Positions 40,735-53,409 are shown, numbered from the stretch's first letter. The stretch is 64,000 nt of DNA from Atriophallophorus winterbourni (GCA_013407085.1 JACCGJ010005681.1:1-64000); one strand, 5' to 3'. Numbers and translations: made by a program. The notes: generated from the letters alone by a model not told the origin.

Positions 40735-41143
40735 GTGCTGTTGAAACAGTGCTAAATTGATTTGCCTTCGGTAGTGAGCTACATGCAAAAACACAGGAGT
40801 CTCGCTACCATTTCTCTTTTGCCTTACATCTATCTAGGCCTGCGTAACCTGACTGTATCTTAGCTCACGTGCAGTCTATGGCTGTGCTGCGCCATGTCTG
40901 GATTAGGTTTGTCATTTCATACTTACATACGTGCTGTGCTTTCATTGTGCTCATTTACAAACCTACACAGGAGTCTCGCTATCATTACTTTTGCCTTACA
41001 TTTATCTAGGCCTGCGTAACCTGACTGTATCTTAGCTCACGTGCAGTCTATGGCTGTGCTGCGCCATGTCTGGATTAGGTTTGTCATTTCATACTTACAT
41101 ACGTGGTGTGCTTTCATTGTGCTCATTTACAAACCTAACAATT
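40735..41143 (+). repeat. Diverged SINE-like repeat with 174-bp tandem duplication
   Basis: After GTGCTAAATTG and GGTAGTGAG, the block ACACAGGAGTCTCGCTA...TTACAAACCTA occurs twice (from 40791 and from 40965). Both include CTAGGCCTGCGTAACCTGAC and a degraded tail region (GTCTGGATTAGGTTTG). The copies are nearly identical, so the doubling is younger than the SINE insertion. Confidence 0.75.
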
Positions 41144-42195
41144 CGAGGATAGTTGCGGGTGAATTACATCAGGTCACTCAAGGTCAAACTGCGTTCCGGT
41201 CCTAATGCCTATTCGTTAATTGACTCACCTCGATGACGTTAAATCCATCGTTAATTACACACTCCTTTTCCTGTCAACAACCTGAGAACAAATTATCCTT
41301 AGCATTCATCATAGACCAATGTTATTTTTGCAAACTAGAAGAACTGTACAGCTGCGAATTGCTGCTGAACTGCAAATCAATGCAGCTTCTATATCATCAC
41401 CACGTTGCTGCTTTATGTTAGCGGTTTACGTGCCACTTAGCCTGTCACATGCCTTGTGAAATGGTGTATCGCCTATCTCATTAGCAGACTGTGCTTAATA
41501 GGATGGGTTAATAATTACTTCACTTGAGATACATTAGTTAATCTTCAATGTCTACTTATTACCGCTGGCAACCAGGTTTGCCACGCGTAGACGCACGAGA
41601 ACTACGATCTTTGTTCATCCAGTGATTTCACCACTATTATTATACTCACAGCTAATTTGCTCCCTACTTACGCTCTAACTCTTATGCTTCATTTTTTGCT
41701 GCTAATTTTTTTCAGTCATTGTTGCCTACAATTCCTTTGGATTTAAATGACGATTCATCTGTGATATATTTAAAAAAATATATCATTGGAAACATTTTGC
41801 ATTTTGATTATAGAGCACATTACATTATAATTGTGCATAATCATACTGAAAGCAGCCGTAATTTTCATACCTGATGTATACACACAACACGAATACTATC
41901 GCGGTGTGTATAATGGAAAAAGGCGTTCAATTGCATGTCAACAAACAAAAGTTTGAGTAAAATTAACTTATTACCGATTTTGGGCTGTTCAATCAGAAAT
42001 ACCTATGCGAGGAAGGCCCCGCGGTAATAATGTGAAAAACAGTGAGACTGTAAGAAGCACCTGCTGGCCTGCCTCTGGCAAAGACGTGATCATTTTTAGG
42101 CTTCATATTAATCTTATATTTTGGCCACTTAATCATAGACAATTAAGACAAAGCTTCGATGCTGCTTGCTCCTACATCCCGTTTATACATGGCTT
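41144..42195. other. No recognised gene
   Basis: Open frames at 41233-41421 (62 aa) and 42005-42199 (64 aa, basic start MRGRPRGNN) show no known domain. AT-rich. Could be intron or flank of a host gene or old LINE DNA. Confidence 0.25.
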
Positions 42196-42946
42196 TTAGA
42201 CGAAAAGATTACATATACACAAAGACGAAGAAAATGACTTTATTCGTGTACACGAATTTTCAGCAATTAAATTCATTTCTCCATAAAATTTTAAAAAAAT
42301 GTAGTGCATGAAATAGATCAAGATGACCATTGATTCTAAAGCATATCTGTCAACACGACTAATGAGGTCCAAGGCAGCGGCGAAGTCGTCTGCGTATGTA
42401 ATAGTATTTGAGGAAGGGCTACAAGGAAGATCAGAAATGTATATGAAAAAATAAAAATGAAGAAAATATTGCACCCCGCATGACACCACGCGGAATCAGT
42501 ATCGCATGGGGAGTTTTGACATTCACGATTGAAGATTAGAGGTGATGTTCGAAGTAAGACGAAATCCAATGAAGAATATTCGACGGAACACCACAAATAG
42601 AACGTGTTTTGAGTGAGGTGCTTTTTATAACATTTGGTAAAATCCAGAAATAAGTTGTACAGCTTTCGAATTGATGTCAAGAGGAACGTGAAAGTAAAAG
42701 CATCCGCAGTCGAACGATTCCTACGCTAGGCAAACTAATAAACATCTTGTAACTGACAACTGGAAGCCATTCGTCGTAACACCATGCGTTGAAGTACTTT
42801 GAGCACGCGATTGGGAGGTACTTACCAGGATCTTTCTTTGGAATCGCGGTTATACGCACTGATTTCCAACAGTCAGGCATAACTGCTATTTGCATGCAAC
42901 GTTTGAAATGGATGTGATGGATGGTGCAGAAAGTACACGAGTGCAT
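42196..42946 (-). pseudogene. Decayed LINE reverse transcriptase
   Basis: Minus-strand frames read HFKRCMQIAVMPDCWKSVRI and TAIPKKDPGKYLPIA (the block before NYRP). Later DLPCSPSSNTITYADDFAAA holds the YADD active site. Two frame changes and stops. The clade (CR1- or jockey-like) is uncertain. Confidence 0.6.
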
Positions 42947-44049
42947 TCTTTTAGTACAAAGGGTGAGAGTTCATCATTTCATTCAACCAAAAGAGCACAA
43001 AATACTTCAGATTCATTGGTGATGCACGAATTGCGAAAAAGAAGGGGGTAAAAAATTTGACTCATTATCAGCCATGAAAGGTACGCAAGATTCATTCAAT
43101 TTATGCCGAAAATAGATGAAGATTCCTTATTGTTTTTTCCGCAAATTTGTTTAAGCACGCACCATAACTGATGACTATCTGTAGTTCCAAGTGTATTTGT
43201 GTACCCCTTCTCAAGGTGGGCGAAGGAAAACGATAAAAATTAACAAAAATATAATCTTTATGACAGAAAATGTAAAAGCATTCTTTGGAAACATCCGGTT
43301 CATGAAATATGTCACAATCAGTGGTGTCGCACATTTCTCTGAGGGCTGAAATGCTGTTATGTTCGCAGGTTCTGGTAGCCGCGAGTCTGATACTTTTGCA
43401 CAGTAACCCCGTAAACTTTATGAATATTTTGGGTAACACTACTCATAAGTAGTAAAGTACAGTAAATACGATTCTTGTATAGACCACCTAAGCTATTAAC
43501 TACAATTTCTCCAAACGCGCGTCTCAAATACCATATAAGTAGCAGATTTTGGAACATAAAGCGAACACTTTGTCCAGTGTTAACCTGTGATACAGCAACT
43601 GAAGGGCAAAAGTGGTTGACCAGTAGCTTGAAACCACAATATTTTAGGTTGGCATAACTGTGAGTCAAAGCATGAGGCCCGCTCGTATGTATCAAAACCG
43701 TTATTTTATTTGTTCATTCGATTGACATAAATTTTAGACATTCTATCTTTTTTAAAATCAAGGGTCCCTTGAGGATGTCGGCAGTTTTCATCTCCGTTGT
43801 AGCAATTTCCGCTGAAACTGTTGAACAAAAATGAGTTCCAAATTTTTAACTCACGTGCCTTATGTCTTTGCACACATTTAATGGACACTCCATTCCGCAT
43901 GGTAAAAGCATGTACCGATTTAGGCTGTACTATCATGAAGCTAAACGAACCGATCTGCTTTCAGCGGTTTTAGAATATCTCAGATCTTACTACCTCTCAA
44001 GGTTAGGCTACAATATACATTGGTTTTACTCTGACTTGGCTCAATCAGA
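42947..44049. other. No recognised gene
   Basis: Several minus-strand open frames of 76-112 residues (43101-43936) have no family motif and overlap plus-strand frames of equal length. Probably non-coding. Confidence 0.25.
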
Positions 44050-44490
44050 TATAGGATTTGACTGTTAAACTAGCTGTGGTGGGTGCGATCCGACTTCCAG
44101 GTTGTGGTCCAAAAGATTAGATTTCACAGTGGCTTCTCACCCTTGGCGATATGGTCCAAAATCGTGTTCAGTAGCGGTCTTGCTAAAGACATCTTCTTGA
44201 ATTGTTTGTTAATATTGTCTGTTGTCAAGTGAAGTGTTGAGGAAAGCTTGTTATGATGCGTTACAGTGAAAACCGCAAGGAACCTGTCATGCTGATGTCG
44301 ATCTACTCGTTCACAACACTTGCTTAAATGAATGTTTGATTCGAGGCGCAGGTACCTCCTCCCAGTGTGCCTGGGTCTAACCCTATAGAAGTTCAGTAGC
44401 TTTTAGGTCCCATCCTTTGCCATATATTTTCATGGTTGTACGGCAGTTAAGCACTTGGTACTTTTTCCCGGTGTAATGCTGTCTATGATG
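44050..44490 (+). pseudogene. RTE-3: C-terminal end and 3' untranslated region
   Basis: DLTVKLAVVGAIRLPGCGPK and ISQWLLTLGDMVQNRVQ (44057-44175) are the RTE C-terminus (LTV..VG..RLPGWGP...WL.TL.DM). The 3' region ends GTGTAATGCTGTCTATGATG at 44470-44483. Coding is continuous across 44100, the left border of the duplication, so this is the native copy. Confidence 0.7.
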
Positions 44491-44549
44491 ATGGGAAACT
44501 GTCTATAATAGTTCGGTGTAAATGTGAATGATTAAAATGGAAAACAAGT

Positions 44550-44605
44550 TGCACTTCTTTGCCACTGTTGGATAAGGTTGGTACGATCAACCTGTTCATG
44601 ATCAC
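44550..44605 (+). repeat. Palindrome-containing repeat, copy 2
   Basis: AGGTTGGTACGATCAACCT at 44575-44593. Two direct repeats of about 20 bases, AAACTGTCTATAATAGTTCG and its variant with AAAATAG, flank it at 44496-44515 and 44617-44636. Confidence 0.65.
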
Positions 44606-44902
44606 CAGTCTATGTCAAACTGTCTAAAATAGTTCGGTGAAAATGGACAACACTAAAAATTTATTGTTTGGCCCTCGATCAGTCAATTCAATTCAATTCA
44701 ATTTAATGGTCTAAAAAGCACATAGCTTTACAAAAACCACAGAATAATATGCGAATTACAAATAACATAGTTAGTAAAACGGGGTTTGTTTGCCTACTGA
44801 TTAGTTCAGGAATCACGTAAAAATACATAGAGCAGAAATTGTTTTCAACCGGTTTGATAGGGTAAATATGTATAGTTTACTTGGATGCATTGGTTCAAAG
44901 CT

Positions 44903-45904
44903 TTATGATGCAGAATATATTGTTTCAATGTTTGGATTGGTCAACATGAAATTGTCCAAATTCGATTTGAATATATCCAAGTTGGGTGAATGTGCAACAT
45001 TACAAGGTAGGCAGTTCCAGGTAAAGCATACACGTACAGAATAAAAGTACCTTCGACAGTTCAGTCTCGAGTCAGGAATATGTACTGTATAGTCGTGACT
45101 CCGGCTGGTTCTGCGTGGTAGTCGCGTGAATAGTTGATTTAGGGGATGGTTGGGGGTATGCAGTATATTGAACATAAGTATCAAATCACCTCTAAGACGG
45201 CGGTAGCGAAAGTCGAATAGATTGAGACTTGCAATACGATCTTCGTATTGTTTGTGCTTCAAAACGCGTACGAGCTTGGTAGTCCGATGATATATTCTCT
45301 GCAAGAGGCTCATGTCCTTCTGTAGCCAGGGTGACCAAGCCTGAACCGCATACTCCATGGTTGGCCTCAAGTACGTATTAATTATTCGATGAACGGTTTG
45401 CTTAGTGAAACTCCCGAACACGCGTTTAAGCAGTAGCAGTACTCGCGACGTCTTTTCATAGACAGCTGTGGCGTTATGCGACGGTTTCAACGTGCTGCTC
45501 ACCCACACACCCAAGTCCTTCTCCTTATCAGTGCTTTCGAGAATATGGGAACCAAGGCTGTAAGAGAACTCAAAATATCTTCCAACAGTCAATACCTTGC
45601 ATTTGCTGAAATTGAAAGGTAGTTCATTTCTAACTGATCAGTTCTGTAAGGCATCAAGGTCCAGCTGAAGCTGTCTGCAATCTTCAGTTGTGCGTACTTG
45701 CGTCCACAGCTTGATGTCATCCGCAAATAACAAGATTTTGCTGCGAACAAGGTTCGGTAAGTCGTTTACATAGATCAGGAAAAGAATTGGTCCAAGCGCT
45801 GATCCCTGCGACACCCCACTCGTTACTGCAATGGGTCGTGATGAAGCACCGTCAACCCTTACTCGAATGACACGGTCGACCAAGAATGTACATACCAAGC
45901 GCAT
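44903..45904 (-). pseudogene. CR1-e reverse transcriptase, copy 1
   Basis: SGVSQGSALGPILFLIYVND and KILLFADDIKLWTQV (FADD active site) are followed by KDLGVWVSSTLKPSHNA, the thumb (WLQKDMSLLQRIYHRTTKLV) and WNCLPCNVAHSPNLDIFK. A TGG-to-TGA stop after LDALQN (near 45640) splits the frame. An extra Leu-Leu occurs in SRVLLLLKRVFG relative to copy 2. The first RT blocks upstream of 45904 are degraded. Confidence 0.8.
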
Positions 45905-46960
45905 GATGGTTTCATGCTCCGAAGCATTTAGAATGACTTAACAGCCCGATTCGGGAGTTACAATCTTTCCCTCAGCGCTCACATTGTTAGGCAGTACTCG
46001 GTCTATCGGCTCAGTTGAACGCCGGCGGCGTGATCTGTGTTCAGCAGGACTTGAGCTGTATCTGCTTTTCGCCACTTTGGGCATGAAGCTGTACACAGTG
46101 ACTCAAAAGTAACCGATCAATAGTAACTTATTCCCAATTCGTAGAGTCGAATCCTAGTGCATTCATATCTCTGTTACAAACGTTTTCGTACCGCAATTGC
46201 AGTCTGCCCCAACCTAGACCTCGAACGCCACCACGGTCACGCTACAGGAATGTCATATGGGGAATAGAAAATTCATTGTCGGTCATATTCGATTGATACC
46301 AAGTTTCAGTCACAGCAATAAGAGCAGGAGATTTGACTACATAAATATTAATCAGTTTTGCCAACTTGTTGACTAAACATTGAGCATTTGCATAGACAAA
46401 TTTGATCGATACTGTTTTATGTAATAATGAATCATGTGGTATGTGATAAGGCGTTAAACATTGTGATGCCGTATCCCTCTGAATAGTCAGTGCTTGGGAT
46501 AAAACGTGAACTTTTTACTGATCGCTGACCGCTTTAATCGACAATTAGGTTTGTGTGTGAATTGCTCCGTCCGACTAGATTTAAGCGGGACCTACGATGT
46601 TTTTTGATGTATAGATTTCCTCCGGCTATCGGCTGTCTCCAGACTTATGACATTGGGTTTGGGTTGGCTAAGTCTAACATCCTTGGGTAATGTTCGTTTT
46701 CCTTTTTTCATTCCGACCTTACTATTTCGGCCATAGCACTAGTCAAGAAAGTAATCTTCAGATGTTTCGGTCCATTCCCTTTACATTTTGGTGAAAAAGG
46801 AATTCGAAGTGTCCACAACAACGGCATTAGAAATATCTAGAGAACACGGATTGTAGCGCCATTGCTTGACGCTCTACGGTTTCCTGAATCGATGCTCGAG
46901 AAGTATTTTCTGGTACACCAAGTATAACTATACCCCGCGATACCGTTTATTCCCTGGCGT

Positions 46961-47913
46961 TCAAGCTGCCCTTAATTTCCCACCATGGTACATCGGGATA
47001 TATGCGGCAGTTTGAGTCCGGATCTTTTTGAGTAGGTACGCTTTTAGGAGTATGTTCTCGATGTTAGCCTCATGTTTCAGTGTGACCTTTAGCAAGCGAG
47101 GTTGACTAATATGAGCTGAAGTTGAGTGGCGAGTTAGACGAGTCACTTTGTCTGGGATTGCATGTTCAATCTGCATTATGTGGCAAAGTTGAGACCATTT
47201 CTCGAGGTCGTGTTTCTGTTTGCTATGAAACTGGATTTCTTATGACTCACAAGCATTCGTACATATCACGCTCAGTGCATATGAAGAGTTCTTATTGCGT
47301 ATCGGAAAGTCAGACTTCTTAGAATCTATACCATTTCGGGATTGATTTTGTGAGTCGAGTACAGCATCTTTAGAGTGTAGAGCTGAGATCGAATTTAACA
47401 GAACATCACTGAAAGAATTGCCTACGGCCGTGGTCGATTTTTCGGCTGATTTCAAAACGCGATTAACTCTGCGTTTTTGCTTTTTTGTCACAGCAATAGC
47501 CTTAGTCTCAGATTCCTTCAGTGGTGGTTCCGAAATCGTTGTATTAATGAGATCGTTTACATCAGTGATCACTTACGTACTCACAGAGTACTCAGAGTAT
47601 TGGCATCGTGCAAGGATTTAGCTCCGCAACGAACACAGACATAGCAGGTGCCTGGAACCATTTCATTATTTATGAATGCTATCGAATCAGGGGCTAAAGT
47701 AGGGTCATATTTACCACGGATCTTGCCCATACACATAAAACACGTTCTGAATTTACTCCCCTTGGGACTCACCAGTTGTTCGCGCACTTTGCGCTTGGCC
47801 TCAGGACAATTCTGCGTGCCGAGGTGCGTCCTAACAGGTGGGCGCGCCGCGATCATTGTTGCGTTCGGCAGATCCAGGCTCTTGGCATTGATAGCTATGA
47901 TCAAAGTTAACAC
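46961..47913 (-). pseudogene. CR1-e ORF1 remnant, copy 1
   Basis: Three minus-strand pieces: TCFMCMGKIRG and GTCYVCVRCGAKSLH (cysteine pairs near 47750-47600, finger-like); a Lys/Ser-rich part KKQKRRVNRVLKSAEKST near 47440; and RLLKVTLKHEANIENILLKAY near 47095, as in the C-terminal RNA-binding part of LINE ORF1 proteins. Stops separate them. ORF1 products coat LINE RNA. Confidence 0.55.
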
Positions 47914-47915
47914 AG

Positions 47916-48834
47916 AATTCTTGGAATGGGATACATCCGAGCAGATTCGGCGAAGATCTGACCAGAAGTGTCAGCGCAGTAAAATGCGACCGCTCAACAG
48001 AATCTATTCAAACGTCTGTAGGTAAAAATCTGATCATACATTCGCAAAAGACCTTCCCTGTTAACGTGGTCTAATGCCTCTGTTTGACCAATAAAACAGC
48101 GTTTAAAGGCTCACGCTATTTCGACACTTTTCTTGAAGTTGACTCAGTGAGGAGATCATGTCTACGGTTGACCTTTCCCTGCTAAAGCCATATTGAGATT
48201 CAAATTAAGCTCCATCAGCTAAAACTTGTAGCCAGATCTGTAAGACTTTAGCAAAAAAATTGATTACAACATTCAGAAAAACGTTGGTTACGAAAGTTCG
48301 CTACGACTAAGTGATCACGACGTCATCCAGTTTGACTACCTGTTTGAAGCTGCAAGAATAAACGATGCCCAAAAACATTCTGAGTTTTAGTGATGATCTT
48401 GAAAACGCTCTACATTTGTCCTCAAGAACTCAAGAGAGAGAAAAAACTTAAATTTAAACTAAGAAGCCGAACTCGTATGTGGTTAAAGGAAAGAAATATT
48501 ACTTGGCGACAGCATCAGCAAAACCCACCATCATAGACTGGTGAAACATTTTGTTTACAGAGAAACAAAGAAACCATTTTTGTCATCCAAGAAAGTTGTA
48601 CTACCAAGAACCGATATCACGCATGATGGAGTCAAACCCGAAAATCCTCTATTTTAAGGTTAACGATCATGCTAAGATGAAATCAGGAGTTGCGCCAGTA
48701 AACTTGCTTGCTGGACCAACAACAACTGCATCAGATTCTGAACAAGGTTTCAAGAATTCATGGATTTATGGTTTCAAAGTTAACACTTTACAATGCCACA
48801 ATATTACGGTATGAATGAAAATATGAAAAATATA
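47916..48834. other. LINE-like debris in the duplication
   Basis: A plus-strand trace near 48300-48345 (LSDHDVIQFDYLFEAARIN) resembles the end of a CR1 endonuclease followed by its linker. The open frame at 48551-48814 is not recognised. No RNA gene found. The equivalent in copy 2 is 56414-57331. Confidence 0.35.
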
Positions 48835-48975
48835 ATAGTATAAAAGGAACAGAGAATATCATATGTAAGGCTCACGGATGATATTCATTTGCTTGCGTAA
48901 GTCCAATTTCGCTTCAAACACCGCCTGGCAAGGAGACTCTACCACATGTTGGGGTAGGGAATTCAAAGAAAATGG
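48835..48975 (-). pseudogene. CR1-g C-terminus, copy in duplication 1
   Basis: Minus strand: NSLPQHVVESPCQAVFEAKL then DLRKQM, the usual WNSLP...FKxxLD end of CR1 RT. The same sequence lies inverted at 61670-61760 and in copy 2 at 57350-57450. Confidence 0.65.
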
Positions 48976-49180
48976 CTATATAGACGATTTCCTGTTTGCA
49001 ACTGACTATATAATAGATCTTTCGGAATACGACTACGTTCCATTCTGTACACGGGGCCAATCCACCGCGGGCATTGCTGCCGTAGTAGCGTGAACCTGAT
49101 CGGTAGACCAGCTTTTGAAAGCACTTAAGCGTTAGTCACTCAGTCCATCGACGATATGTTGAAGATCCGATAGATGCTAT

Positions 49181-49560
49181 TTGATGGAAGGCAGTCAGCA
49201 TACGTTCGTGTCTTGCGTGGGTGGTCTAGGATTCACTGCACACAGTAAAGCATTTAGTACGTACGCGCTGTATAACATCATCTTTGTCTTTATAGGCATC
49301 TTGCAGTTACACCAAACATCAGAGTTCAATCGGATCAAATTGACAGCCACTCTGCCAATCCGCTTATCAATTGCCGTGTCTAGCGAGAGGTTATCCTCAA
49401 TGGTAAACCAATTTATGTGAAATGATGAAATGGTTGAAGCTGACAGTTTCCAACAGTGCTGAATAGAGACGATACCATCCCTTGACCAAGAACTTTGTTC
49501 ACGTTTGACAATAATCTTTAACAATATTTTATAATATTTTTTCACCATCCGACCAGATGT
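49181..49560 (-). pseudogene. LINE-X post-RT fragment, copy 1
   Basis: FTIEDNLSLDTAIDKRIGRV, then LNSDVWCNCKMPIKTKMMLY and SAYVLNALL, matches the pattern D.EI..RI..A...F..L...VW...L...TK..LY...V...LLYG after the RT core of several LINE clades. A related longer piece lies inverted at 62690-63995. Confidence 0.6.
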
Positions 49561-50164
49561 TTGGTGAACGATTAAAATTTTCGAATAAATGCGGTAAAAT
49601 AGTGTAGTTCTTAGAATAAATAAAGGGAAATACTCGATCCATCTGTCTGTCCGCAGTGTTTTGCCAACAATCAGTTTACCACAGCATTAACCTTTCAGGA
49701 TAAGATTATTAGATTAATTTATTTTGTTTGAACTTAGCTTCAAAAAGGACTATTAAAATGTCTGGTAGCAGTTATGAAACTTTCAAAAATTTCCAAACTC
49801 AGATATAATCGTTTCAGTCATCATTTCTTGTACGTAATTTCGAATGTTTTATCTTGATAATTTATCTCCATAACAAAGACAGTTCACTAATACAACATGA
49901 AATACGATGGCTATTTTCAAAGCAGTTGTACATTGCTAAAGAAAAAAAGAGTCATGCGTTTTATGCATCATGAAAGACTGTGTATGAACCATGAGTCAAA
50001 CAGAAATCAGTGCAAAATAGAGTCAGGACACCATGTATAGATACAGTTGTGACCCAGATTAATGCACTCCGGTGCATGCATTAGAAAATCAAGTGTGATT
50101 TCATGAAAACAAAATTTGAAAAACATCTAATAGCTCTCATCAGGCTACTTTTTTATTAGAATGC

Positions 50165-50625
50165 TTTTCAGAAAAGATGGTTATTTGTTGAATCCATGCC
50201 GCGCTTCAGAGATTAATTTACGAATCTCAAGTGAACTCCGCAAAGTATCAGCTATGATGGACTCCATTGCTTTCGGTATTACTGCTAATAACGCTATCGG
50301 ATGGTAGTTTAACAGATTATTCCCTTTCGCCGCCCATGTATATCGGACAAAACAGGGCAATTGTCCAGTATTTTAGCACGACGTTCTGTTCGAACAGTAT
50401 CTTGAACACATCGGGCGTCGGTATTCCCAATTCTGTAAACAGGGAATGCAAAAGGTTAGGGTGTATATCATATATTCCGAGTGAACCCGATTTCTTCATC
50501 GTCATTAATTTTGTTTTAACAACGTTAAGAAGGAATTTCATGTCGTGAAGCATTGGCATGATGCAGCTGTTACAGTTCACAAAACTGTCCATGTATCGAC
50601 ACTGTCCATGTATCATATTTTCCGG
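50165..50625 (-). pseudogene. LINE RT N-terminal blocks, copy 1
   Basis: SLGIYDIHPNLLHSLFTELG, VVLKYWTIALFCPIYMGGER, then NYHPIALLAVIPKAMESII and SEARHGFNK match RT blocks 1-3 (SPG.D.I.P..L; P..WK.A...PI.K; NYRPIALL....K..E). Interrupted by stops and a 141-bp tandem repeat. In copy 2 the upstream endonuclease is still attached (59820-60270). Confidence 0.65.
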
Positions 50626-50760
50626 GTGATCCCGTTTTCTTCATCGTCATTAATTTTGTTTTAACAACGTTAAGAAGGAATTTCACCTCTTGAAGAATTG
50701 GCAGGCTGCAACTGTTAGAGTTAACAAAACTGTCCATGTATCGACACTTGTGAGATTACT
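50480..50760. repeat. Two-unit tandem repeat, ~141 bp period
   Basis: CTTCATCGTCATTAATTTTG ... ACAAAACTGTCCATGTATCG occurs twice. Present also in copy 2 (58957-59237), so it predates the large duplication. Confidence 0.75.
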
Positions 50761-51201
50761 GATGCAAATTGTTTTCAAAGAACGTTTGGACAAAATTTAA
50801 ATGATGTAACTATGCCAGTAGGAGAACCAAGTGGCAGTATTCCCATTTCAACTCTACGGAGGTTGTTGACGTGCTTGTACACTTCTTTGTGATTTATAAC
50901 AAGTTTTTAGACTAGATTGATTTAGTAATGTTTTCTGTCATTCCGATTAAGGCGGACACACTTATTTCTTAATGATGTGCAGTTGCATCAATTCTGTCGT
51001 GACGGCTCGTTCAAGTACTTATTCCAGGTTTTGCAACGTTTACACATCTATTTCCGCGTACTGCTTCTAAGAGGCTTTTTTGGATGCTGTTTGTTGCTTA
51101 TTATTAGCAAGTTAGATGACAAAACAATGATGATATGGAGATGGTTGTAAAAAGTTACCCATAATTCCTGGGCGTGAGTTATTTACACTTTTGCCTTCAC
51201 A

Positions 51202-51432
51202 TCAATATATAAGTTTGCTCCTGAAAATCCTTTCAATTGGTAAATGCACAACACCCGACGGTAATGAGTTCCATAAGAAAATAAATGCGCACCAGATAAA
51301 GGCACCGACGGCAGTTACGGTGAAGATATGGAATATCAAATGACATTGTGGGAGTTTTCTAGGACTCAACTGACTACAGGTTATGGAAATGGTGTTAATA
51401 TTGGAATAAATACGTATCAGAGCAGACCTCAC
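51202..51432 (-). pseudogene. CR1-like RT C-terminal fragment
   Basis: GAFIWCAFIFLWNSLPSGVV and HLPIERIFRSKLIY, the end of a CR1-type RT, followed by a stop at 51202. Confidence 0.6.
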
Positions 51433-52339
51433 CTTATGCGCAAAAGATATATGGAATGACTTGCCCTGTTCACTCTGGAGAAAGTGTCAAAATCGTCGTC
51501 TGAAAAGTGTGAATGAAGAAATAATCCTCTCGGACTTGCATTGTTGATAGAGATAGACGAACGGAGCAAACCTATGTTTCATGATATACGAACAGCGGTG
51601 TATAATCTGTCTATTTTTAGACCATAAATTCTTCAAGCTTGACATCGGTAATGACCGTATCCGAATAGTGCGGATGCATGCTGTGGCATGTTGAAACCAT
51701 ACGCTTCAATGTCCTTATCCCAACATGCGTTGTCTTACTTTGGACGGACTACTTTGCCACTTACTTCGCACACCCCTTACTGTTCTCTATATAAACACTG
51801 ACCCTGTCCAGCTATAAGACCTGCGAACCTGTGCCCTGAGTCTCGACTTGGTTATTTCATAACTATCCTGCGTTTTTCTGTTCCCTTTCTCGGTGGGATT
51901 GTTCTCTCGTATCATTTAGTTTTAGTTAAAAATAAAACGGAACATTTTATTCCCAACTGTCACACCTTCTCACTTGAAAGAATGAAATGTTTCTAAAATT
52001 TGTCGACCGTGAGGGGTCCATTTCAGACGTTCTGTGTTATCTTGGTTGTGAAAACAATGAATACACTAACGTGTGTGTGTGTAGTGTAGATCGTGCGGAT
52101 GGCCTGAGGCATGCAATACTTGATAGCGTCGTATTCTTCTAAACCGATGTCTAGATTTCACAACATGAGCTTCTAGCTTGACTGATTCCTCGCCTGTTGT
52201 AGCCTATTTTCCACTCTTCCAAGCCTCACAGGACATAATCTTACTGTCTCGAAACTGCCAAAACCCAGTTGGGTGCGCAGGAATGTGAGCAAAACATTAC
52301 TTTGGTTCATATAATATTGGTTCTGCAATCCACTAGCCT

Positions 52340-52606
52340 TCTTCCCCACACCCCACCCTTGTTGAGAAAAACAACTATAAAATGCATCAACACCAACGCA
52401 CAATGTCTCGGAAACAAAATCGGTGAACTGCGTGCAGTTTTTCTGAAGTGTTCACCAGACATCATCGCCGTAACGGAAACGTGGCTGCAGACTCAGCAAA
52501 CAAATAGTGAACTAGCTAACGGCGAAGACTGTGTTTTGGGAGTAGTATATCGCCCACCGTCTGCACAGGAAACTTACAATCTGGCCCTACTGGATAAAAT
52601 TCGCAT
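52340..52606 (+). pseudogene. CR1-like endonuclease fragment
   Basis: IKCINTNAQCLGNKIGELRA, FLKCSPDIIAVTETWLQTQQ and then, after a jump, CVLGVVYRPPSAQETYNLAL. The first two are the CR1 endonuclease start; VVYRPPS normally lies further on, so there is an internal deletion. It is cut at 52607 by the start of duplication copy 2. Confidence 0.7.
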
Positions 52607-53056
52607 GGTTGTGGTCCAAAAGATTAGATTTCACAGTGGCTTCTTACCCTTGGCGATATGGTCCAAAATCGTGTTCAGTAGCGGTCTTGCTATAGACATC
52701 TTCTTGAATTGTTTGTTAATATTGTCTGTTGTCAAGTGAAGTGTTGAGGAAAGCTTGTTATGATGCGTTACAGTGAAAACCGCAAGGAACCTGTCATGCT
52801 GATGTCGATCTACTCGTTCACAACACTTGCTTAAATGCATGTTTGATTTGAGGCGCAGGTACCTCCTCCCAGTGTGCCTGGGTCTAACCCTATAGAAGTT
52901 CAGTAGCTTTTAGGTCCCATCCTTTGCCATATATTTTCATGGTTGTACGGCAGTTAAGCACTTGGTACTTGTTCCCGGTGTAATGCTGTCTATGATGATG
53001 GGAAACCGTCTATAATAGTTCGGTGTAAATGTGAATGATTAAAATGGAAAACAAGT

Positions 53057-53112
53057 TGCACTTCTTTGCCACTGTTGGATAAGGTTGGTACGATCAACCT
53101 GTTCATGATCAC
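53057..53112 (+). repeat. Palindrome-containing repeat, copy 3
   Basis: Duplicate of copy 2; core at 53082-53100. Confidence 0.65.
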
Positions 53113-53409
53113 CAGTCTATGTCAAACTGTCTAAAATAGTTCGGTGAAAATGGACAACACTAAAAATTTATTGTTTGGCCCTCGATCAGTCAATTCAATT
53201 CAATTCAATTTAATGGTCTAAAAAGCACATAGCTTTACAAAAACCACAGAATAATATGCGAATTACAAATAACATAGTTAGTAAAACGGGGTTTGTTTGC
53301 CTACTGATTAGTTCAGGAATCACGTAAAAATACATAGAGCAGAAATTGTTTTCAACCGGTTTGATAGGGTAAATATGTATAGTTTACTTGGATGCATTGG
53401 TTCAAAGCT

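Larger units (their letters stand above)
44682..47915 (-). mobile_element. CR1-e: CR1-like LINE, near full length (duplication copy 1)
   Basis: In sense (minus) it runs from an ORF1 (47913-46961) through endonuclease (46430-45960) and RT (45904-44903) to a 3' tail of ATTGA pentamers at 44705-44682. Pentamer tails suit the CR1 group. Endonuclease text includes FVYANAQCLVNKLAKL and LIAVTETWYQSNMTD. All coding parts carry breaks. Confidence 0.75.
44100..51170 (+). repeat. Segmental duplication, copy 1
   Basis: 7,071 bp collinear with 52607-59647 at high identity by eye (short substitutions and indels only). The left border is continuous with RTE-3 coding sequence; the right border cuts a LINE that is continuous in copy 2. 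Confidence 0.92.
51171..52606. other. Spacer between the two duplication copies
   Basis: 1.44 kb present once. It holds two LINE pieces on opposite strands (51202-51432 and 52340-52606) and otherwise AT-rich sequence with a short (TG)n run near 52072. No host gene recognised. Confidence 0.5.

Noticed and set aside
43101..43936. Minus-strand frames of 76-112 residues as host exons
   Set aside because: They lack recognisable motifs, overlap frames of similar size on the other strand and have no convincing splice sites.
46140..46156. tRNA B-box-like GAGTCGAATCCT
   Set aside because: No A box, acceptor stem or cloverleaf can be drawn, and the site lies inside the CR1-e endonuclease region in both duplication copies.
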